Below are positions 26,034-34,820 of a stretch of 64,000 nt of DNA, piece by piece. Numbering within the stretch: the stretch's first letter is position 1; each line of letters starts with the position of its first letter. Origin of the DNA: Variovorax brevis (GTDB taxonomy: Bacteria > Pseudomonadota > Gammaproteobacteria > Burkholderiales > Burkholderiaceae_C); contig NZ_JASZYG010000001.1 in NCBI RefSeq assembly GCF_030317105.1, positions 496,001-560,000 on the forward strand, written 5' to 3'. A program made the translations under genes and the position numbers. The notes beneath the pieces were generated by a model. It was not told the origin of the DNA. It saw nothing but the letters and a program-made list of their open reading frames with translations, and did no database searches.

Positions 26034-27203
26034 ATGTCAAAGAATGAACAAATGAGGGGGCGATATTTGCGCCCGAAAGCGAGCCGATGGCGAAGAAACG
26101 GGCCTGTCAAGTTTTTCGTGAAGGCCCTGTTCCTTGTGATTGCGCTCGTTGGCGCCGGAGCCTTGTACGTGTGGACTTCCGAGCCGCTGCCACCCAACGC
26201 GGCAGAGGACCACGCCACGCCGCAGACCGCGCAGTCCAGGGAACGCACCGCCGCCCTCCCCCCGCTGAATCTTCCTGCGGATGACGCACCGCATGGCTCG
26301 GCCATGGAATGGTGGTACTACAGCGGCATCCTTGACGGCAACACGGGCGGGCGCTATTCCTTTCATGCGGCCGTCTTCGTGGCCAACGGGCTGATCAAGC
26401 ACACGGTCATGCACGCGGCCCTCACAGACCTGCAGACTGGCAAGCGCTACATCAGCCAGTCGCGCACCGGGGGTGTTCCGGCGCAGCAGGTACGCCAGGG
26501 ATTCGACTTCAAGCAGGAAGGGTGGCAGGTGGCCGCCAACGCCAGCTCGCATGAGTTGCGCACCCGCTTCGATGGCGCCGCACTGGCGCTCACCCTGGGC
26601 AATGCAGGCCAGGTGGTGGCGCATCGCGCCGCCGGATCCGAAACGCCCGGGCTTCTCGATTTCGGCGCCAGCGGCATCAGCTACTACTACTCGCGCCCGC
26701 GCCTGGCCGCAAAGGGCGAGATCACGGTGGCCGGCAAGCCGGTCGCGGTGAGCGGCAATGTGTGGTTCGACCACCAATGGGGCGAATTCGACGTCCTGAA
26801 CCTCGGCTGGAACTGGTTTGCCCTGCATCTGGCCAACGGCTCGGACGTGATGCTCTATGAGCTCTTCGACGGCGAAGGCAAGAAGGTCATGACGGCCGGC
26901 ACGATCTCTACTGCGGAAGGCTCTGCGCCGCTGTCCCCGTCTGAGGTTGAACTGAAGCCGCTCAGCACGTGGACCAGCGCCAGTACAAAGATCAACTACA
27001 GCGTCGAGTGGAACATCAAGCTGCCGACCGGCACGCTGAACGTCAAGCCCTACTTCGCCGAGAGCGAATTCGACGCCAGCAATTCGAGCTCGAACATCTA
27101 CTGGGAAGGGCCAGTCAAGGTCACGGGCAGCACCACTGGCGAAGGGTTCTTGGAACTGAGTGGCTACGACCGCTTGACCGCTGCGAAAGCCAAGGGCAAG
27201 TGA
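26034..27203 (+). CDS. membrane-anchored lipocalin-like (CrtC/AttH family) protein
   Basis: A 389-residue protein with a single N-terminal membrane anchor (about 26-48) and a large periplasmic part. The motifs EWWYYSGILDG (near 92-102) and VWFDHQWGEFD (near 243) are hallmarks of the hydroxyneurosporene-synthase/AttH lipocalin family. Members include carotenoid 1,2-hydratase and lipid-handling or stress proteins. No carotenoid genes are near, so a carotenoid role is unlikely. It stands alone between the transporter and a convergent GNAT gene. Confidence 0.8.
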   Translation: MSKNEQMRGRYLRPKASRWRRNGPVKFFVKALFLVIALVGAGALYVWTSEPLPPNAAEDHATPQTAQSRERTAALPPLNLPADDAPHGSAMEWWYYSGILDGNTGGRYSFHAAVFVANGLIKHTVMHAALTDLQTGKRYISQSRTGGVPAQQVRQGFDFKQEGWQVAANASSHELRTRFDGAALALTLGNAGQVVAHRAAGSETPGLLDFGASGISYYYSRPRLAAKGEITVAGKPVAVSGNVWFDHQWGEFDVLNLGWNWFALHLANGSDVMLYELFDGEGKKVMTAGTISTAEGSAPLSPSEVELKPLSTWTSASTKINYSVEWNIKLPTGTLNVKPYFAESEFDASNSSSNIYWEGPVKVTGSTTGEGFLELSGYDRLTAAKAKGK

Positions 27204-27235
27204 CTGGGCGAGCGCGTCCGCTGGCTGCCGCGCCT

Positions 27236-27853
27236 TCAGCTCTTGCCGATTTCGTCCGCCCCTAAGGCTGACAGGCGCGCGCCCACCGCCTCGACGTCGT
27301 GACTGAGCAGCACGACGTCGTGCTTGCGGCCACTGCGGTCGCGCACCTGCTCCGCGAGCAGCGCCTCCGCACGAAAACCCAGGCTTTCAAAAATGGCGAT
27401 GGCGCTGCGCTGGTCGGTGGTCATCCGCGCCACCAGTTTTTCCAGCCCCAGTTCCAGGGCCTGCGCAAAACAGGCCTGGATCAGGAGCCGGCCCAAGCCC
27501 AGTCCCCGGACCGGCCGTGCCACCAAAATGCGTATCTCGCCCACATGGGATGACCACGACAGCTCGTTGCAGTACAGCGTCGAGCAACCCACCAGACCGC
27601 CGGCGACGCGCGCCATCAGGCTCGGCAGGCGACCCAATTCGACCGACTCCCGGATCCACGCCCGGATGACCCGCGGCTGGCTGATGTCGCGGTCGATGAA
27701 CAGCAGGTCATGCTCGGGAAGCCCTTGCGCAAAGGCGAGCAGTTCGGCTTCGTCGCCGGCGCGCAGGAGGTCGAGTTCGATGGGCTTGCCCTCGCACAAA
27801 ACGGTGCGCGGATAGCTGATTGTTGAATCGGGTGCTGCTGCAGTTTGGTTCAT
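27236..27853 (-). CDS. GNAT-family N-acetyltransferase
   Basis: A 205-residue GNAT protein. The acetyl-CoA-binding motif A is ILVARPVRGLGLGRLLIQACF (near 120-140), followed by the FESLGFRAEALL motif B. The start is the ATG at 27853, overlapping the stop of the PhaC-like gene (ATGA), so it is co-translated with the PHA synthase pair. The acceptor substrate is unknown. Confidence 0.85.
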   Translation of the reverse strand: MNQTAAAPDSTISYPRTVLCEGKPIELDLLRAGDEAELLAFAQGLPEHDLLFIDRDISQPRVIRAWIRESVELGRLPSLMARVAGGLVGCSTLYCNELSWSSHVGEIRILVARPVRGLGLGRLLIQACFAQALELGLEKLVARMTTDQRSAIAIFESLGFRAEALLAEQVRDRSGRKHDVVLLSHDVEAVGARLSALGADEIGKS

Positions 27854-28944
27854 ACGGATCGCACTCCCAGCCACTGATCGACTTTGGGCCACATGCGCTT
27901 GACCGCGTTCGGTCCCGCGACCAGGCTCACATGGCCGCCCTTGAGGATCACTTCTTCCTTGTCGGTGGAGCCCACCTTGTCCATCAACGGATGCGCGGCC
28001 GCATAGGGCACGATGTGGTCGTGCTCGGCCACGATGGACAGCAAGGGCACGGTGATCTTTCCGAGGTCGACCGGGTGGCCGCCGACGGTGAGCGTGCCTT
28101 CGTACAGCGCGTTGTCCCACATCAGGCGCTTGATGGTCTCCTTGAAATACGCGCCGGCCAGCGGCAGCGTCTCGGCGCCCCAGCGGTCCATCATGCGGTA
28201 TTGGCGGACGTATTCGTCGTTCCAGATGTTGTCCCACAGGCGCAGCGTGCTCACCACGCGGCCCGTCGGCCGAAGGGCGTCAAAAGCGCTGACGATGACG
28301 CGCGCCGGCACGATGCCCAGCGCATCGGCCGCCTTGTCGACGTCGAAATGGCGCTTGTCCGACCAGGCCTGGAACATCTCCAGCTTCCTGAAATCGACCG
28401 GTGTCGTCAGGCACACGAGGTTGCGCAGCGGCCCCTCGGGGTGCAGCGCCGCGTAGATCGTCGAGAGCACGCCGCCCATGCAGTAGCCGATGATGTTCAC
28501 GTCCTCCACGCCGGCGTTTTGCTGCACGCGGCGAACGCACTCGGGGATGAAGCCGAGCGTGTAGTCCTTGAGTTCCAGATTCTTTTCGTCGGGGCGCGGC
28601 GCATCCCAGTCCATCACGTAGACGTCGTAGCCGGCTTTCAGCAGGAATTCGATCAGGCTTTGTCCGGGCGCCAGGTCGAAGATGTAGGCCTTGTTGGTCG
28701 TCGCCATGACGAGCAGCAAGGGAATGCGATAGACCTCCTCGACCATCGGCCGGTAGTGGTACAGGCTCAGCGTCCCGCGGCTCAACATGACGTCCTTGGG
28801 CGTCGACCCGACCGTGGCGATCGGCGCCCTCAGGTATTCCATGCCCTTGACGCTGCGCTGGACGGCGCGCCCGATTTCTTCCTGGATCCGTGCGACCCAC
28901 GACTCGTCGGGCACCTGCGTTTCGGTGGGCGTTGCGGTGGCCAC
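27850..28944 (-). CDS. phaC: class III-like poly(3-hydroxyalkanoate) synthase subunit PhaC
   Basis: A 364-residue alpha/beta-hydrolase-fold PHA synthase. The lipase-like box is GYCMGG with catalytic C155; the other triad members are D309 (AEHDH) and H338 (GGHVSL). This spacing and length match class III PhaC (about 355 residues), not the class I enzyme of about 590 residues usual in betaproteobacteria. It polymerises 3-hydroxyacyl-CoA into PHA granules. Translation probably starts at the GTG at 28944, two bases after the PhaE-like stop, with an AGGG site inside the end of that gene. A GNAT gene follows with ATGA overlap. Confidence 0.87.
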   Translation of the reverse strand: MATATPTETQVPDESWVARIQEEIGRAVQRSVKGMEYLRAPIATVGSTPKDVMLSRGTLSLYHYRPMVEEVYRIPLLLVMATTNKAYIFDLAPGQSLIEFLLKAGYDVYVMDWDAPRPDEKNLELKDYTLGFIPECVRRVQQNAGVEDVNIIGYCMGGVLSTIYAALHPEGPLRNLVCLTTPVDFRKLEMFQAWSDKRHFDVDKAADALGIVPARVIVSAFDALRPTGRVVSTLRLWDNIWNDEYVRQYRMMDRWGAETLPLAGAYFKETIKRLMWDNALYEGTLTVGGHPVDLGKITVPLLSIVAEHDHIVPYAAAHPLMDKVGSTDKEEVILKGGHVSLVAGPNAVKRMWPKVDQWLGVRSV

Positions 28945-28946
28945 GA

Positions 28947-29429
28947 TCAGGCGCCCTTCCCTGTGCGGCGCCTGGGGGCGGGCGCCGCCTTGCGGGGCGC
29001 GGACGCTTTGCGGGGCGCGGCCGGAGCGCCGGTGGCAGTGACGGCAGGGGCGACGGCCGTCGCAGCCGCTTGCGGGGGCTTGCGCGTGCGCGCAGGCATG
29101 GGTTTGGGCGTGATGCCCGCAGGCTCGGCGGCGCGCTTTTCACGCGTCAGCAACTCCAGCGCTTCCTCGATGCGTTGCAGGCGCACGCCGATGTCGATCA
29201 GGTCGTTGCGGGTGGGAAGGTTGAGTTCCTTCATGAGCGCGGCATTGCCCTTGACCACCGCCTCCTGCATGCGCACGGCAGAGCCCGACAGCAGGTGCAC
29301 GGCGCGAGCGAATTCAGGGGAACCCATCTCCCTGCCCGCGATGTCATTGACGCGCGTCTCCCACTGGCTCAACGCTTCACGCCAGAGCTGCAGGGGGTCG
29401 AAGGCGGCGGGTCCGTTGTTGGCGGCCAT
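28947..29429 (-). CDS. phaE: short PhaE-like PHA synthase subunit with histone-like tail
   Basis: A 160-residue protein starting at the ATG at 29429 after a clear AGGAG. The N-terminal part (1-60) is helical. The segment LNLPTRNDLIDIGVRLQRIEEALELL (near 92-117) is the conserved C-terminal motif of PhaE subunits. The last 55 residues are Ala/Pro/Lys/Arg-rich with RKPP, PRKA and RRRTGK motifs, like the DNA-binding tails of PhaF-type phasins. It is about half the usual PhaE length. Immediate coupling to the class III-like PhaC supports a PhaEC synthase; the tail may tether granules to DNA. Confidence 0.75.
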   Translation of the reverse strand: MAANNGPAAFDPLQLWREALSQWETRVNDIAGREMGSPEFARAVHLLSGSAVRMQEAVVKGNAALMKELNLPTRNDLIDIGVRLQRIEEALELLTREKRAAEPAGITPKPMPARTRKPPQAAATAVAPAVTATGAPAAPRKASAPRKAAPAPRRRTGKGA

Positions 29430-29547
29430 CACGTAAGTCTCCTCGCGCGACAGCATGGGCCGGCGGCCCGGGATCGTCAACTCCTGGATGCGCTGAACGA
29501 AGCGCGCCGGGCGTCCGGAAGCGGGGTCTGCCGTCCGGGTTGGCGGG

Positions 29548-30219
29548 CTACCACTTGCCGTCGGCAGGGCGTTTTGCAGGCGCCGGCGCCGCTGACTTCG
29601 CCAGCAAGGCCATGGCGTCCGGCCGCTTGCCGCGTGCCGCGAAATCGGCGGCCGTCATGCCCTGCTCGTTCTTCATTTTCTGGTCGGCGCCTTCGTCGAT
29701 CAGGTACTTGACGGCTTCAGCAGAGCCATACATGGCGGCCATCATCAGCGGCGTCGTGCCGTTGGGCGACTGCGCGTCGATGAAGGCGTATTTCTCGATC
29801 AGGATCTTCATGATCGGCACGTTGCCACTGGTGGCGGCGTAATGCAGCGGCGTCCAGCCTGTCTTGTTGACATCGGCGTCGCGTGCGAGGAGCTTCACGA
29901 CCAAGTCCTGCTGGCCCTTGAGCGCGGCCATCATCAGCGGCGTTTCATCCTTGGAATTGCGACCGTCGATGTTGACCTTGGGCGAATCGACAAGCACCTG
30001 GATGACCCGCGGCGCTGGCTCGCGCATGGCAAGGAGCAGCGCAGTTTGTCCGCTCTCATCCTTGACGTTGGGGTCAAACCCCTGCGCGATCATGTCTTTC
30101 ACGCCGCCGGGGTTGTCGCTGCGCACGGCCCTGAAGAAGTCGACATTTGCATCTGCAACGGCTGAAGTAAATCCAGCAAAAACAACCGCGTACAGAAAAT
30201 ATTTGAAGTAATTTCTCAT
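29548..30219 (-). CDS. exported ankyrin-repeat protein
   Basis: A 223-residue protein with an N-terminal signal-like segment (about 5-23) followed by four to five ankyrin repeats. Examples are GQTALLLAMREPAPRVIQVL, DETPLMMAALKGQQDLVVKLL, GWTPLHYAATSGNVPIMKIL and GTTPLMMAAMYGSAEAVKYL. It is likely periplasmic and mediates protein-protein contacts. The ATG overlaps the stop of tatD (ATGA), so it is translated with that gene. Confidence 0.87.
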   Translation of the reverse strand: MRNYFKYFLYAVVFAGFTSAVADANVDFFRAVRSDNPGGVKDMIAQGFDPNVKDESGQTALLLAMREPAPRVIQVLVDSPKVNIDGRNSKDETPLMMAALKGQQDLVVKLLARDADVNKTGWTPLHYAATSGNVPIMKILIEKYAFIDAQSPNGTTPLMMAAMYGSAEAVKYLIDEGADQKMKNEQGMTAADFAARGKRPDAMALLAKSAAPAPAKRPADGKW

Positions 30220-31022
30220 GTATTGACGCCAGTGAATAGTGCCTCGAAATTGGCACTGGTGGCCTGCGCCACCTCTTCGATGGAGATCTTGCGCACTTCG
30301 GCGATCTGCTTCGCGACGAAGGGAACGTAAGACGGATTGTTGGTCTTGCCGCGGTACGGCACCGGGGCCAGATAGGGGCTGTCGGTTTCGATCAGCATGC
30401 GGTCCATCGGCACGAAAGCCGCCACGTCCCGCAGGTCCTGCGCCTTCTTGAAGGTCAGGATGCCGGAGAAGGAAATGTAGAAGCCCAGGTCGAGCGCCGC
30501 CCTCGCGACTTCTGCCGTCTCAGTGAAGCAGTGAAACACACCGCCCGCAGCCCGGCCCGACCCGGTCTCGCCCTCTTCCTTCAGGATCGCGATGGTGTCC
30601 GCCGAGGCGCTGCGCGTGTGGATGATGAGTGGTTTGCGCGTGGCCTGCGCAGCCTGGATATGCACCCGGAACCGCTCGCGCTGCCATTCCATGTCGGCCA
30701 CGGTGCGGCCGCCCTTGCGCTCTTCCATCTGGTAGTAGTCGAGCCCGGTTTCGCCGATGGCCACGACTTTCGGACGCCAGGAACGCTCGATCAAACTCTC
30801 GACAGTCGGCTCCTCGATGTCTTCGTTGTCCGGATGGACGCCTACGGAGGCCCAAAAGTTGTCAAATTCAGCCGCGAGACCCTGCACGGCGTCAAATTCT
30901 TCCAGCGTGGTGCAGATGCAAAGCGCCCGGTCGACCTTGGCGGCCGCCATCGCGGCGCGGATCTGCGGCATCTCGGAAAGCAGCTCGGGGAAGCTCAGGT
31001 GGCAATGGGAGTCAGTGAACAT
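30216..31022 (-). CDS. tatD: TatD-family metal-dependent hydrolase (DNase)
   Basis: A 268-residue TIM-barrel hydrolase. The metal ligands are visible: DSHCHL at 4-9, VAIGETGLDYY near 87, KPLIIHTR near 124, and LIETDSPYLAP near 210. TatD proteins are Mg-dependent 3'-5' exonucleases/DNases linked to repair. In many Burkholderiales tatD follows pilZ-holB-tmk; here a paaX-like gene precedes it, overlapping its start by 11 bp. Confidence 0.92.
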   Translation of the reverse strand: MFTDSHCHLSFPELLSEMPQIRAAMAAAKVDRALCICTTLEEFDAVQGLAAEFDNFWASVGVHPDNEDIEEPTVESLIERSWRPKVVAIGETGLDYYQMEERKGGRTVADMEWQRERFRVHIQAAQATRKPLIIHTRSASADTIAILKEEGETGSGRAAGGVFHCFTETAEVARAALDLGFYISFSGILTFKKAQDLRDVAAFVPMDRMLIETDSPYLAPVPYRGKTNNPSYVPFVAKQIAEVRKISIEEVAQATSANFEALFTGVNT

Positions 31023-31872
31023 CCCTCATTTTCGCCCACTGGCCCGAATCGGGGGTCGCGGACGCTGGGGGCGGACCAAACCACTGTCGCCAGATGCGAA
31101 GCGCGTCGGCCTGGTAGCGCCGCATCGCATCGACCAGGGCCAGGCGCTCGCGCGGTGCCATCAGTTCGGGTGGCAACATGGGATCGCGCAAGAGATGGCC
31201 AATCACGGCACGCCCCAGCAGCAGGGATTCGCGAGCGGCGGCGTCGGTATTGAGCGTGCGCAGTCGCTTGCCGCTGCGCTCCAGGGCTGAAACCAGGCGC
31301 CGGTACTCGGTGTTGAGCTTCTGGACGTCCCACAGGGCGCAAGCCTGCGCCTGCCGCGCTGCGTCGAGGTCGGTGATGCGCAGCACCAACGATCGCACCG
31401 ACAGACCCAGCGCCGCCAACTGCTCGCGTTCGGCTTCGACACCACCCTGCAGGTTGTTGGGCCGAATGTGCAACTGCGGCTGGAAGGTTGCGAAGCCGCG
31501 CAGCGCCAAGGCGAGGCAATGGTGGCGCCATGTGGTCTTGTCGGCGCGATCGACCGTCCCGTCGTGCACCGCGAGCCAGTCGCCGCGCCAGTCGACGATG
31601 CCGGTGTGCTTGTGCTGCCAGTCATCGACCGTGCGCGACAGGGCCGTTCCGGTGTTGTCGATGGCGTAGGAACCACGCCCTGCCCGCCGTACCTTGCCGG
31701 TCTTGACCAGCCGTGTCAGGCCCACACGCACCGAGACCTCGCCAATGCCCACGAGTGCGGCGGCGCGGCACAGGCCCTCGACGGGGAGCGCGCTGCCGCT
31801 GACCATCAGCAGGTCCAGGATGAGATCGGGCGCCGTCGGAATCTCGACGGGAATATTACTTATCTTGTCCAT
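31012..31872 (-). CDS. PaaX-family transcriptional repressor
   Basis: A 286-residue PaaX-like regulator. The N-terminal winged helix (about 14-70: LILDLLMVSGSALPVEGLCRAAALVGI, then VRVGLTRLVKTGKVRRAGRGSYAI) is followed by the PaaX central and C-terminal domains. PaaX represses aromatic acyl-CoA pathways and responds to phenylacetyl-CoA. It diverges from a crotonase gene 95 bp away, its probable target. It overlaps the tatD start and may share its transcript. No paaA-K genes are visible, so the effector may be another acyl-CoA. Confidence 0.85.
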   Translation of the reverse strand: MDKISNIPVEIPTAPDLILDLLMVSGSALPVEGLCRAAALVGIGEVSVRVGLTRLVKTGKVRRAGRGSYAIDNTGTALSRTVDDWQHKHTGIVDWRGDWLAVHDGTVDRADKTTWRHHCLALALRGFATFQPQLHIRPNNLQGGVEAEREQLAALGLSVRSLVLRITDLDAARQAQACALWDVQKLNTEYRRLVSALERSGKRLRTLNTDAAARESLLLGRAVIGHLLRDPMLPPELMAPRERLALVDAMRRYQADALRIWRQWFGPPPASATPDSGQWAKMRDVH

Positions 31873-31967
31873 CGTTGAGTAACAATGAAATATTACCTAA
31901 GATTCGGAGATTGATCCAACTGTGTAACTTTTGAGCATCCGATCCGTCCGGGCGCAAGGAGCACGCC

Positions 31968-32747
31968 ATGTCGCAGGTGAGCTTTGAAGTCGCAGACGCC
32001 GTCTGCACCATCACCCTGAACCGCCCGGAAAAACGCAACGCGGTTGACGGCCCCACCGCGCGCACATTGCGCGAGGCCTTCGAACGCTTCGAGGCGGATG
32101 CCGGCCTGCGCGTGGCGATCCTGACGGGCGCCGGCGGCAATTTCTGCGCGGGTGCCGACCTCTCGACCGTCGGCAATCCGGAACTGCGCAACGACCTCGA
32201 TCCGCAAGGCGGCGTCGACGCCCCGATGGGGCCGACGCGCATGGCGCTGTCCAAGCCGCTGATTGCGGCCATCAGCGGCTACGCGGTGGCGGGCGGGCTG
32301 GAACTCGCCCTGCTTGCGGACCTGCGCGTGGCAGAGCCGCAAGTCGTGCTCGGCGTCTTTTGCCGGCGCTGGGGCGTGCCGCTGATCGACGGCGGCACGG
32401 TTCGCTTGCCGCGCATCGTCGGCATGGGGCGTGCGCTGGACTTGATCCTGACCGGTCGGCCGGTCAGCGCAACGGAAGCGCTGTCGATGGGTTTGATCAA
32501 CCGCATTTCAGCGCCCGGCAACGCGCTGGCTGAAGCGCGGGCGCTGGCGCGCGATATCGCCGCCTTCCCGCAGCAATGCATGTTGACGGACCGCCAGTCC
32601 GCGTATGCGCAATGGGACCTGCCCTTGGCCGATGCGCTGCGCCAAGAAGGCGTGCATGGCGTACCCATCGTTGCGGCCGAGGGCAAGGCCGGCGCCGATC
32701 GCTTCGCCAAGGGCGCCGGGCGCCACGGAAATTTTTCGAACGACTGA
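31968..32747 (+). CDS. enoyl-CoA hydratase/isomerase family protein
   Basis: A 259-residue crotonase with an AAGGAG site before the ATG. The oxyanion-hole motif is GNFCAGADLSTVG. The first catalytic Glu is in GGLELALLADLRVAE. The second-Glu region is unusual, VVLGVFCRRWGVPLIDGGTVRLP, with an Asp after the RWGVPLI segment, as in a subgroup of isomerase-like crotonases. It is divergent from the PaaX-like regulator and convergent with the pilZ operon. Its substrate is not known. Confidence 0.87.
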   Translation: MSQVSFEVADAVCTITLNRPEKRNAVDGPTARTLREAFERFEADAGLRVAILTGAGGNFCAGADLSTVGNPELRNDLDPQGGVDAPMGPTRMALSKPLIAAISGYAVAGGLELALLADLRVAEPQVVLGVFCRRWGVPLIDGGTVRLPRIVGMGRALDLILTGRPVSATEALSMGLINRISAPGNALAEARALARDIAAFPQQCMLTDRQSAYAQWDLPLADALRQEGVHGVPIVAAEGKAGADRFAKGAGRHGNFSND

Positions 32748-32824
32748 AGCGCCAAACGTCAGCGGTGATGGCGTGCGCGGCGATCGGCTTGCCGAGCGAA
32801 AGACGGCTGCTGCCGCCCGGATTC

Positions 32825-33190
32825 CTAGATCGTCTGCGTCGGCCGGTCGGAGGCCATGGTGCCGCCGAGCGCTTCCTCGATCTTGGCCTTGAGCTGGCGC
32901 GACTTCTCATCCGAGGGAAAGCGCACGCCGACGCCCGGCGCACGGTTGCCGGCCGCGCGGGCGGGCGTGATCCACGCCACCTTGCCGGCGACCGGATAGC
33001 GCTGCGGATCGTCCGGCAGGGTCAAAAGGACGTACACATCGTCGCCCAGCCGGTATTCGCGCGCGGTCGGAATGAAGATCCCTCCCTCGGCGAACAAAGG
33101 AATGTAGGCCGCATAAAGCGCGCCCTTTTCCTTGATGGCGAGCTGAATGACGCTGGGGCGCGGGGTGTTGGGGGGTGCGGATGTGCTCAT
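32825..33190 (-). CDS. PilZ-domain protein
   Basis: A 121-residue PilZ protein starting at the ATG at 33190 (MSTSAPP). The segment from KEKGALYAAYIPLFAEGGIFIPT to YRLGDDVYVLLTL and VAWITPARAAGNRAPGVGVRF is the short type IV pilus-associated PilZ. The RxxxR c-di-GMP motif is lacking, so it probably acts by protein contact, as P. aeruginosa PilZ does with PilB/FimX. Its ATG overlaps the holB stop, the usual synteny. Confidence 0.85.
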   Translation of the reverse strand: MSTSAPPNTPRPSVIQLAIKEKGALYAAYIPLFAEGGIFIPTAREYRLGDDVYVLLTLPDDPQRYPVAGKVAWITPARAAGNRAPGVGVRFPSDEKSRQLKAKIEEALGGTMASDRPTQTI

Positions 33191-34191
33191 GGGCGGCGTT
33201 TGGCGGAGTCTAGGATGGTTCGCGCTTCGCTTACAAGTGTTTCCAACATGAGTCCGGCATTGAACGGGTGTTCTGCGGTTTTTGCCGCATTGGCGAGTGA
33301 TTTGGACCACATCGCCAGCGCCTTGACCGGCGGCGCGGCTGGCAGGTCAGCCACTTCGAAGAACCTTGGCGCCGCTCCGGTACCGACGGCCATCAAATCG
33401 TGGCAGAGCTTTTGCAGCACATCGATGGCCTGAGCGGGCGCCTGGTCGGAGATGGCACCGACGTCCCCGCGCTGCATGGCTTTCGGAAATTGCGACCACG
33501 CCTTGGCCGATTGGCCGGAGCGCGCCAGACGCAGCGCGTCGCTCGGCCGGCCGCCCGCCGCACGCAGCAAGGCCGTTGCCTCGGCCGCCGCAACTCCCTG
33601 CTCCACCAGCCAGGTGCGCGCATCAGCTTCCTGCGGCCACGGCATCGTGAAACCCAGGCAGCGACTGCGGATGGTCGGCAGCAGTTGCCACGACGCCTCG
33701 CTCGCCAGCACGAAGCGCACGTCGCCGACGGGCTCTTCCAGCGTCTTGAGCAGCGTGTTGGCGGTGATGTTGTTCATGCGCTCGGCCGGGTATACGAGCA
33801 CCACCTTGCCGCGCCCGCGCGCGCTGGTGCGCTGGGCGAAGCCGACGGCGTCGCGCATCGCTTCGACGCGGATCTCCTTGCTGGGCTTGCGCTTCTTGTC
33901 GTCCAGGTCGGCTTGCGACTTTTCGTCCAGCGGCCAGCCGAGTTCGAGCATCGCGACCTCGGGCATCAGCACGCACAGGTCGGCGTGCGTGCGCACCTCG
34001 ATGGCGTGGCAGCTGGGGCAATGGCCGCAGGCGCCGGTCGCGGTCGGCGTTTCGCACAACCAGGCAGCAGCAAGCGCAAGCGCGAGCTCGTACTGCCCAA
34101 GGCCCGACGGACCTTGCAGCAGCCACGCATGTCCGCGCTGCCTCAGCAACTCCGCCAGCGGCGCGGCGAGCCATCGGGTCATCGTCGTCAT
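33187..34191 (-). CDS. holB: DNA polymerase III subunit delta'
   Basis: A 334-residue clamp-loader subunit. It starts at the ATG at 34191, overlapping the tmk stop. The degenerate P-loop QGPSGLGQ has Gln for the Walker Lys, as expected for the non-ATPase delta' subunit. A zinc module CGHCPSC and the [10 protein letters not shown] sensor region follow, then the SRC arginine-finger motif (TIRSRCLGF). It loads the beta clamp with tau/gamma and delta. It is part of the conserved block tmk-holB-pilZ. Confidence 0.93.
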   Translation of the reverse strand: MTTMTRWLAAPLAELLRQRGHAWLLQGPSGLGQYELALALAAAWLCETPTATGACGHCPSCHAIEVRTHADLCVLMPEVAMLELGWPLDEKSQADLDDKKRKPSKEIRVEAMRDAVGFAQRTSARGRGKVVLVYPAERMNNITANTLLKTLEEPVGDVRFVLASEASWQLLPTIRSRCLGFTMPWPQEADARTWLVEQGVAAAEATALLRAAGGRPSDALRLARSGQSAKAWSQFPKAMQRGDVGAISDQAPAQAIDVLQKLCHDLMAVGTGAAPRFFEVADLPAAPPVKALAMWSKSLANAAKTAEHPFNAGLMLETLVSEARTILDSAKRRP

Positions 34192-34820
34192 TCCAGCAAG
34201 CCTCGCTGCTGCAATGCGTCCGCGACCTGTTGCCAGACTTCCTCGCGCGAACGGTTGGCGTCGATGCGCACAAAGCGCGACGCGGCGGCGGCGCGAGCCG
34301 CGTAGCCAGCGGCCACGCGGGTGAAGAACTCGACGGATTGCGATTCGAACTTGTCCGGCGTACGGGCATCGGCCAACCGCGCGGCAGCGATCTCCGGCGG
34401 AAGGTCGAACCAAAGCGTGATGTCGGGCTGCAGGAGTGAATCCGAATCCGGCTTCGACTGCGCCCATTGCTCCAGGCTTGCCAACACCTTGGCATCGAAG
34501 CCGCGCCCTGCCCCCTGGTACGCAAAGGTCGCATCAGTGAAGCGATCGCAAATCACGACATCACCCCGCGCCAGCGCCGGCTCGATCACGCGCACGATGT
34601 GGTCGCGCCGCGCCGCGAACACGAGCAGCGATTCGGTCAGCGGGTCCATCGACTGTTCGAGGATCATCCCGCGCAGGGTCTCCGCCAATGGCGTGCCACC
34701 CGGCTCGCGCGTGCGTGTGACCGCACGGCCTTTGGAACGAAACAGAGCCTCCAGGGCATCAAGGTGACTCGATTTGCCGGCACCATCGATGCCTTCGAGC
34801 GTCAGGAACAAGGCGCTCAC
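34188..34820 (-). CDS. tmk: thymidylate kinase
   Basis: A 210-residue dTMP kinase. The P-loop is [11 protein letters not shown] (8-18), followed by [11 protein letters not shown] and the catalytic [15 protein letters not shown] motif. It phosphorylates dTMP to dTDP. The start is GTG at 34820, overlapping the mltG stop (GTGA); the conserved [11 protein letters not shown] begins two residues later, so no later start is possible. It is an essential housekeeping gene in the mltG-tmk-holB order. Confidence 0.95.
   Translation of the reverse strand: MSALFLTLEGIDGAGKSSHLDALEALFRSKGRAVTRTREPGGTPLAETLRGMILEQSMDPLTESLLVFAARRDHIVRVIEPALARGDVVICDRFTDATFAYQGAGRGFDAKVLASLEQWAQSKPDSDSLLQPDITLWFDLPPEIAAARLADARTPDKFESQSVEFFTRVAAGYAARAAAASRFVRIDANRSREEVWQQVADALQQRGLLE

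Noticed and set aside
27497..28765. Nucleotide-level repeats or mobile elements in the PHA region
   Set aside because: No terminal inverted repeats, target duplications or transposase genes were seen here or elsewhere in the window.
31875..31900. A PaaX-type operator between paaX and the crotonase gene
   Set aside because: Only short imperfect arms (GTAA-N10-TTAC) are seen; too weak to annotate as a site.
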